Made by a program: the position numbers and the translations under genes. DNA of 64,000 nucleotides from Lewinellaceae bacterium (GTDB lineage: Bacteria > Bacteroidota > Bacteroidia > Chitinophagales > Saprospiraceae), in NCBI GenBank assembly GCA_020636355.1, contig JACJYB010000001.1:620001-684000 (forward strand). Direction: 5' to 3'. The notes beneath the pieces were generated by a model. That model was not told the origin of the DNA. It saw only the letters and a program-made list of their open reading frames with translations, and made no database searches. This document shows positions 59,040 to 64,000 of the stretch, piece after piece (position 1 is the first letter of the stretch; every line of letters starts with the position of its first letter).

Positions 59040-60257
59040 TTATTCGTGAGAGCCAGCTTCTTCATCTTCGTTTGAAATAAAAAGAGTACTGAGTGCTACA
59101 GAAAGGATCAGTACCAATAAAATCAACAGATCTACGGTCAGAAGCGTCACCAGGGACCAATGTGAAAGAAATAGAATACAAGTTAATAAGAGCGAGGCGG
59201 CTACCGCAACCAAAAGTTGAATTTTGGATTTTAGTTGCTTAAAGCGGGGAGGGTATTCCAGGAAGAAAAGCATAATAAATATTCCGGTTAAAAATAAGCT
59301 TATCGCTGCATTAAATCCTGCTGGAAACGAAATAGTCTGGTCGGGATCGTGATGATGGAAATAACCAAATAATCCATCAAAAGCAACAGCGGTCATACCC
59401 AGGCCCATGAGGGTAGGAATATAGGTTAATTCGGTTAGAAAACTAAATAGCATTCCTTTCTTGCAGGATCGGTCGGAGATCAAACCAAAAAATACCCACC
59501 ACAATGCAAAAACAATGGCAATCGATAAGCTGAAAGGAATCCACATGCTCAGATTGATCGCCTGTAAATGGCTAACTCCATTAACAACGCCTAAAATAAC
59601 TTCTCCAAAAACAATAATGGTAAACAATCCCATACGCTCCGTCATGCTGGGCGATAAACTAAATTCCTGGGATTGCTTCCAGCGAATCATCATGGTAGCG
59701 ACCGGAGGTAAAAAATTTAATAGCAGGGAAATAAAAAATAAAATTCGAGTATAGGGTTCTCCGGTGAATAAGGTGATAAAAAGGGTGGCAAACGAAATTA
59801 AGTAAATCCAGGTATATGGCCGATTTAATACCCGATGCACTTTGTCGTAAATGCCGACACTCCACCAGAGATAGGTGATGTACAATTGCATGATCATTAC
59901 GGCAATTGTTGCATTGTAGACTAATTGCTCACCAGAACTATTCAAGGTTACCACCAGACCGGTAACGATGACCATTTGCCACAATGTCATTAAACTGGTG
60001 CGTACTCCAGGAGTGCCGTGCAGGTCATGGTATAGACTGCCGTTTAACCAACCCCAATAGATCATTGCAAACATATACACATAATCCAAAAAACCTTCCC
60101 AATTCTGATGCTCCGCGAGATGGTGGCAGGCATTGGCTACGGCGATAACGTATACCAGGTCGTAAAATAGTTCCAGCCAGCTAACTTTCCGCTCTTCCCG
60201 CTGAGCGGATATTTTTCGAGGTGGTCCCCACCAGTTAATGGTTCTTTTGGATTTCAA
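59040..60257 (-). CDS. ltrA: Low temperature requirement protein A (LtrA) family membrane protein
   Basis: 405 residues with about ten membrane helices. The N-terminal VSWLELFYDLVYVIAVANACHHLAEH block is the family's ELFFDLVFV signature, followed by MFAMIYWGWLNGSLYHD. A central TERMGLFTIIVFGEVILGVVNGV helix carries the GE motif found in the family. The domain appears in bacteria required for growth at low temperature; mechanism unknown. It heads a minus-strand group with TfoX-like and VOC genes further upstream, but spacing (63 bp to the TfoX stop) does not force an operon. Confidence 0.92.
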   Translation of the reverse strand: MKSKRTINWWGPPRKISAQREERKVSWLELFYDLVYVIAVANACHHLAEHQNWEGFLDYVYMFAMIYWGWLNGSLYHDLHGTPGVRTSLMTLWQMVIVTGLVVTLNSSGEQLVYNATIAVMIMQLYITYLWWSVGIYDKVHRVLNRPYTWIYLISFATLFITLFTGEPYTRILFFISLLLNFLPPVATMMIRWKQSQEFSLSPSMTERMGLFTIIVFGEVILGVVNGVSHLQAINLSMWIPFSLSIAIVFALWWVFFGLISDRSCKKGMLFSFLTELTYIPTLMGLGMTAVAFDGLFGYFHHHDPDQTISFPAGFNAAISLFLTGIFIMLFFLEYPPRFKQLKSKIQLLVAVAASLLLTCILFLSHWSLVTLLTVDLLILLVLILSVALSTLFISNEDEEAGSHE

Positions 60258-60320
60258 AAGCAGTTGATTGTATGGATTACGATAAATTGCAGTTTTCCGG
60301 CTCCGTTGGGATTGTAGGTA

Positions 60321-60647
60321 TTATTTTTTCTTCTTTGGCTTGGGTAATGGTAGCTCTTCAGCAGTGAGTTGTATCAGTTCTGCGATCCATTGTGAGTCTT
60401 CCAGAGCTGAATTATCAATAAAAAAATAATTTTTTGCGCCTGGATAAGGCGGCGCTTCTGTTGGAGATTTAATAAATTTTCGACCGGCTTCGGTAGGTTT
60501 AATATAGAATTGATCGTCACTCAACACAGCAACAAATTTGTTTTCAAAATAAATACCAAATTCGCCAAACATGGATTTATAGGTAAGCGTTATTTCATCT
60601 GCGAGATTGTCTACAATTTTTTGCATTAATGTTTTATCAGAACCCAT
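60321..60647 (-). CDS. TfoX/Sxy-family protein, N-terminal domain only
   Basis: 108 residues. KIVDNLADEITLTYKSMFGEFGIYFENKFVAVLSDDQFYIKPTEAG matches TfoX N-terminal regions (..MFGGYGIYxxGxMFALI..LYLK..). YPGAKNYFFIDNSALEDSQWIAELIQLT closes the domain. Full-length Sxy/TfoX (about 200) activates CRP-dependent competence genes; stand-alone N-terminal copies are common and of unknown role. The C-terminal tail is Lys/Pro-rich (PLPKPKKKK). No CRP gene lies in the window. Confidence 0.88.
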   Translation of the reverse strand: MGSDKTLMQKIVDNLADEITLTYKSMFGEFGIYFENKFVAVLSDDQFYIKPTEAGRKFIKSPTEAPPYPGAKNYFFIDNSALEDSQWIAELIQLTAEELPLPKPKKKK

Positions 60648-60672
60648 GATTATGCATGTTTTGTTATCGTAT

Positions 60673-61011
60673 TCAGGTTTGGATCAAATATAGGGTATTT
60701 CCATCCGGATCATTGAAATGGACCATGCGCACCTGGTCAGCAGTCGCATTAAACTTGATGCCGGAATTTTGCAACAGCGATTGGGCATGCTGTACATCTG
60801 CGACCCGAATCCCAATTTGCATGTTATCGCCAGGATTGATGATTTTACGGGTAGGATGTAATCCTATGGTTATACCCGGTCCTTCGATATCGGCCCAATG
60901 ATTGTTATAGCGGCGGACTAATTTTAAGCCTAGTCGTTCGGTGTAAAATTCAATGGCTCGATCCAGATCGGAAACCATCACCGTTACATTGGCACGTATA
61001 ATTTCAAGCAT
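60673..61011 (-). CDS. VOC-family (glyoxalase/bleomycin-resistance-like) protein
   Basis: Start chosen at 61011 (MLEIIRANVTVMVSDLDRAIEFYTERLGLKLV), the standard VOC opening. The longer frame (61053) adds fourteen residues (MDKKNLRNIHNIRF) without similarity. 112 residues, one full VOC module with two beta-alpha-beta-beta-beta repeats. The second repeat ends KFNATADQVRMVHFNDPDGNTLYLIQT, in which Glu is replaced. The metal-dependent enzymes of the superfamily act on glyoxals or aromatics; substrate unknown. It lies 25 bp upstream of the TfoX gene. Confidence 0.87.
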   Translation of the reverse strand: MLEIIRANVTVMVSDLDRAIEFYTERLGLKLVRRYNNHWADIEGPGITIGLHPTRKIINPGDNMQIGIRVADVQHAQSLLQNSGIKFNATADQVRMVHFNDPDGNTLYLIQT

Positions 61012-61149
61012 AAATCTGATGTTATGGATATTCCTCAAGTTTTTCTTATCCATGCTTAATTCCTATCTCTGAAGTTAAGAGTTCTGATGAAACATTGCCA
61101 GTTTTTGCCGGATAAGGTTTGGTCCAGGAGCAGGATGATTGGTTCGAGG

Positions 61150-62586
61150 CTAACCGCCTACAAACCGGCTGGCAATTTGGAGAGGCCGGAAGGTGAATCT
61201 TTTCTTAAGGTGGTGCCCGCCACTGCGTAGCAAGATGTCCCGCAGCGTTTCGATCACCTCGATGGTATGTGTTCCTTTGTTGATCATAACACACTCGGCC
61301 ATCGCAGCATGAGCGGCATCGATAACTTCCGAACGCGTCGCTAATCCGGCTTTGTTCAGGTTTTCAAGCACTTGTGTGGCATAAATAACCGGTACATGTC
61401 CTGCTTCGCATATCCAGAGGATTTCTTCCTGAACTTCGCTCATGCGTTCGAAGCCTACCTCTACGGCCAGATCTCCCCGTGCGATCATCACACCAAATTG
61501 CTCATCTTGCATACCCTGGAATAAGATCTCCGGGAGGTTTTTCACGGCATCCGGCGTCTCGATCTTGAGGATGACGGAAAGCTCAGGTTGGTCATGAATA
61601 GCTTCCTGCAACTCAATGACATCCTTGGCATTACGCAAATAGGAATAGCCTACCAGATCTCCGTACTTCTTGATAAAAGGCAAACTCGCCCGGTCAAAAT
61701 CAGTCAATGAAGAAATGGTCAGGATCGAATCGGGGAAGTTTATACCCTTCCCTGGTTTGATGACCGGTTTTTTGCTGGAGATCCGAGTCACCACCAATTT
61801 GGCAACGCCTTCACTGACCTGATCCACCAGAGTCTCGATCACACCATCGTCAAATAATGCCCTTTCTCCCGGTTTCAATTGGTTGACAATTCCAGGCAAA
61901 GTTATGCCCAGGCATTTCTCATCTGCCGGCTCATCCTCGCACAACAGAATGGTCCCGCCGACTTTAATTTTCATTTTTTTATGGTGCGGCGTGCGAGTCC
62001 GTATTTTGGGCCCTGCCAGGTCCATATAAATCCGGCATGGCAATCCGGTTTTCTCCTGGGCTTTCCGAATATTGCGAATCATTTGCAACCACATCGATTC
62101 ATCATCGTGCGCACAGTTGATGCGTGCGACGGTCATGCCACTTTGCAGTAAACTTTTTACGGTCGCATAGTTGCACCCGAACGAACTGTCAAACGTAACC
62201 ATGATATGGGGGATTCCTTCCAGCAACCGGGTCCCGAATAAAGCGGTAGTCTTTTCTTTGATTTGTTTTATTCCCGTCTCATAGGTACAGAGCTCGTCCG
62301 GCGCATCAACCGGAGCGCCCAGCAAGCCTAAAATGGCCAGAACCTGGCTCCGTATATGACTTTCCGAGCTGGCCAGTGAAGAAAGTCCGTGCGCATGTAG
62401 TGTATCCTGTAGGTCCCGGATGTCCCGATTGCGCAGGACCAGATAATCCAGAAGATTTTTGGCACTTAGCCGCTGTGCCGGGTGAACGCGCAGTAAAAGC
62501 GTTTGAAAGTTCTGTTCTGCCTCACCCATGGCATGGTTTATTTTTTCCAGCTCATTGATAAGGATGGTCGAATCGTCGGAAAACAT
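61150..62586 (-). CDS. pyk: Atypical pyruvate kinase-like protein with N-terminal helical extension
   Basis: 478 residues. The first 125 or so residues are helical and not found in ordinary pyruvate kinase (about 470 without it). Then PHIMVTFDSSFGCNYATVKSLLQSGMTVARINCAHDD stands for the first TIM-barrel strands. DLAGPKIRTRT, VILKIETPDAVKNLPEIL (active-site Lys and metal-binding Glu) and IARGDLAVEVGFERM (metal-binding Asp) follow. The C-terminal domain is absent or reduced. The GETA motif is missing, and first-strand TFDSS replaces T-IGPAS. Activity is likely but may be regulated differently. It has the TGAC-CCAG-ATCA dyad 51 bp upstream. Confidence 0.78.
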   Translation of the reverse strand: MFSDDSTILINELEKINHAMGEAEQNFQTLLLRVHPAQRLSAKNLLDYLVLRNRDIRDLQDTLHAHGLSSLASSESHIRSQVLAILGLLGAPVDAPDELCTYETGIKQIKEKTTALFGTRLLEGIPHIMVTFDSSFGCNYATVKSLLQSGMTVARINCAHDDESMWLQMIRNIRKAQEKTGLPCRIYMDLAGPKIRTRTPHHKKMKIKVGGTILLCEDEPADEKCLGITLPGIVNQLKPGERALFDDGVIETLVDQVSEGVAKLVVTRISSKKPVIKPGKGINFPDSILTISSLTDFDRASLPFIKKYGDLVGYSYLRNAKDVIELQEAIHDQPELSVILKIETPDAVKNLPEILFQGMQDEQFGVMIARGDLAVEVGFERMSEVQEEILWICEAGHVPVIYATQVLENLNKAGLATRSEVIDAAHAAMAECVMINKGTHTIEVIETLRDILLRSGGHHLKKRFTFRPLQIASRFVGG

Positions 62587-62636
62587 CGGGAATTAAGTTT
62601 GCCCCAAAAGGTACGAAGACCTGGTATGAAAAGGGA

Positions 62637-62648
62637 TGACCCAGATCA
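62637..62648. promoter_or_regulatory. CRP/FNR-like site TGAC-CCAG-ATCA
   Basis: Eleven of twelve bases agree with TGAT-CCAG-ATCA (20460), the half-site TGAC replacing TGAT. It lies 51 bp upstream of the pyruvate kinase-like start, on the same distance scale as the Usp site (68 bp). Confidence 0.35.
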
Positions 62649-62692
62649 GTACCAAGGTGTTCTGAATCGATCAGGACAAAACCAGGTGGTGA

Positions 62693-63358
62693 TTAAGTCA
62701 GCTTGAACACGTATGAAATGATGTTGGCGCCCATTTCAAGGGCTTTTTGCCTTTTCTCAGCCGGATCTTTGTGCACTTCAGGATCTTCCCATCCGTCCCC
62801 CAGGTCACATTCATAGCTGTAAAAGCAGACCAGCCTGCCTTCCCAAAGCAGTCCAAAGCCCTGGGCTGGTTTGCCATCGTGCTCATGGATTTTTGGCAAC
62901 CCGCCTGGGAAGTTAAATTTTTGATGATAAATAGGATGTTCAAAGGGTAGTTCAACAAATTCCAGTTCCGGAAATACCTTTTTCATGGCTACGCGTACGT
63001 ATGGATCGATGCCATAATTATCGTCAATGTGCAGGAAGCCCCCGGCGATCAGATAGTTGCGCAGATTTGCGGCTTCGTCATCGGAAAAGACCACATTGCC
63101 GTGGCCGGTCATGTGGATAAAAGGATAGTTGTATATATCGGGACTGCCCACTTCGACCGTAGCGTAATCGGTTGCGAAGTGTGTCCCTAATTGTTGATTG
63201 CAAAACCGGGCCAGGTTAGGTAGTGAAGTAGGGTTTGCATACCAGTCACCACCTCCGTTATATTTCAGAAGTCCCATTTGTAAAGTAGGACCTGGGGTAA
63301 AATGCATGGTGATAAAGCCAAGGAGAAAAATAGCTAGTAATGATGTTAACTGCTTCAT
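62693..63358 (-). CDS. Secreted DUF4159-domain protein
   Basis: 221 residues with an N-terminal signal or anchor helix (1-20). FIHMTGHGNVVFSDDEAANLRNYLIAGGFLHIDDNYG is the DUF4159 signature, resembling the glutamine amidotransferase-like fold without a visible catalytic Cys. A late HEHDGKPAQGFGLLWEGRLVCFYSYECDLGDGWED region is conserved in the family. DUF4159 proteins often lie with Bacteroidota AAA/MoxR-vWA (BatA-type) genes; none is seen here. Function unknown. The gene is immediately upstream (106 bp) of the pyruvate kinase-like gene, on the same strand. Confidence 0.85.
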   Translation of the reverse strand: MKQLTSLLAIFLLGFITMHFTPGPTLQMGLLKYNGGGDWYANPTSLPNLARFCNQQLGTHFATDYATVEVGSPDIYNYPFIHMTGHGNVVFSDDEAANLRNYLIAGGFLHIDDNYGIDPYVRVAMKKVFPELEFVELPFEHPIYHQKFNFPGGLPKIHEHDGKPAQGFGLLWEGRLVCFYSYECDLGDGWEDPEVHKDPAEKRQKALEMGANIISYVFKLT

Positions 63359-63478
63359 AGCTTATAAAACGACGATGGTCAGGGTTAAGTTTGAAGATTC
63401 GTACAAATCTACCAAATTGGATTTACAAACATTGATATCGATCCATGCTTAGATCCCCGTGGGCACCCGGGTGATTAT

Positions 63479-64000
63479 TTAGGATAAAAGTGCGGCTGCC
63501 GCCATTAGGGCAGCAGTTTCTGTTCGTAATCGATAGGTACCCAAATGCACCTTGGTGAATCCTGCGATGATGGCATCCTGCAGCTCCTGGTCCGAAAAGT
63601 CGCCTTCCGGCCCTATCAGCAGGGCTGCCGGTTCAGGGGCAATGGGGAAGGTCTTTAACGCGGAAGACCCGCTGGCATGGGCTATAAATTTGACAGGCAA
63701 GGTTGCAGCCGTTGCCATTGCGGACTTCCAATCTGTTAGCGCATGCACTTCAGGAAGGTAGGTGCGATGGGATTGTTTCATCGCGGATAGCGCGATGTGT
63801 TGCAAACGGTCTTGTCTTATCGACCGGCGCTCGCTGTGAAAGCTGGTAAATGGGTGAAAGGCTTGCACGCCAATTTCTGTTGCTTTCTCGATCAGCCATT
63901 CCATTCGATCGATCTGCTTTGTCGGGGCGACGAATAAATGTACCGCCGGCTGAACGGGAGGTCTGGTGGTCATCGAGATCACTTCCAACCTGCACTTTTT
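63479..64000 (-). CDS. rsmE: 16S rRNA (uracil-1498-N3) methyltransferase, 5' part beyond window
   Basis: The frame is open to the window edge, so the N-terminal PUA-like domain is missing. Visible are VHLFVAPTKQIDRMEWLIEKATEIGVQAFHPFTSFHSERR, MKQSHRTYLPEVHA, and the SPOUT knot LLIGPEGDFSDQELQDAI with VHLGTYRLRTETAALMAAAALLS, which binds S-adenosylmethionine. RsmE methylates U1498 of 16S rRNA. Apparent short starts at 63988 (TTG) or in MTTRPP are internal. The C-terminal 169 residues are complete. Confidence 0.92.
   Translation of the reverse strand, partial: KKCRLEVISMTTRPPVQPAVHLFVAPTKQIDRMEWLIEKATEIGVQAFHPFTSFHSERRSIRQDRLQHIALSAMKQSHRTYLPEVHALTDWKSAMATAATLPVKFIAHASGSSALKTFPIAPEPAALLIGPEGDFSDQELQDAIIAGFTKVHLGTYRLRTETAALMAAAALLS

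Overview
The window reads as chromosomal DNA of a member of the Bacteroidota, most likely a Saprospiraceae-like (Lewinella/Haliscomenobacter type) or environmental relative. The signs are three secreted proteins with C-terminal type IX secretion (T9SS) sorting domains, outer-membrane beta-barrels and lipoproteins without strong Shine-Dalgarno sites, several sites matching the Bacteroidetes -7 promoter box TAnnTTTG, LPS inner-core genes (waaA, hldA), and sortilin/VPS10-like propeller proteins. No rRNA, tRNA, phage, integrase, transposase gene or CRISPR array was seen. The species is an inference; the phylum is well supported.

Layout. 0-3 kb: 3' edge of a TPR membrane signalling protein and an unusual zinc-ribbon short-chain dehydrogenase. 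3.4-5.8 kb: ECF sigma factor, two small membrane proteins and a small heat-shock protein. 6-12.2 kb: large propeller protein, TMEM175-like channel, archease-like protein, SRPBCC protein, acetate transporter, secreted DUF1080 protein. 12.3-24.1 kb: glutamate dehydrogenase, a HAD/P-loop ATPase fusion overlapping ftsH, a P-type ATPase, a universal stress protein, a KamA-type radical SAM enzyme and glucokinase. 24.1-32 kb: beta-barrel, AhpD-like protein, ECF sigma/anti-sigma pair, acyltransferase with a pyrophosphatase-like lipoprotein, then an OmpA - M43 metalloprotease - DUF6438 operon. 32-34.7 kb: composite short tandem repeats and a T9SS protein. 34.7-39.9 kb: envelope sugar genes (hldA, waaA, UDP-glucuronate decarboxylase, rfbB). 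39.9-42.2 kb: two paralogous small lipoproteins, an SRPBCC protein and another repeat field. 42.2-44.5 kb: gap and pgk. 44.6-50.8 kb: histone-deacetylase-like gene, ADP-forming acyl-CoA synthetase/GNAT fusion and a second propeller protein in one operon. 51-55 kb: HPF-like protein, a frame-disrupted clpB and a second universal stress protein. 55.0-55.8 kb: eight tandem copies of a ~102-bp hairpin repeat. 56-64 kb: S9 peptidase, membrane protein, LtrA, TfoX-like, VOC protein, atypical pyruvate kinase, DUF4159 protein and the truncated rsmE.

How it may work together. The window is rich in functions for protein quality control, energy stress and acetate/central carbon metabolism (Hsp20, FtsH, ClpB, HPF, two Usp proteins, P-type ATPase, acetate transporter, acyl-CoA synthetase/acetyltransferase, deacetylase, glk, gap, pgk, pyk, gdhA). 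Four perfect TGAT-N4-ATCA palindromes, plus two TGAC variants, lie in the upstream regions of exactly this class of gene. That suggests a shared CRP/FNR-family regulon, which is the strongest system-level hypothesis here. The other standout is a family of composite heptamer-plus-octamer intergenic repeats with fixed order and orientation. clpB carries two compensating indels in A-runs, and part of the 102-bp array is decayed by deletions only; both look like consensus errors rather than biology.
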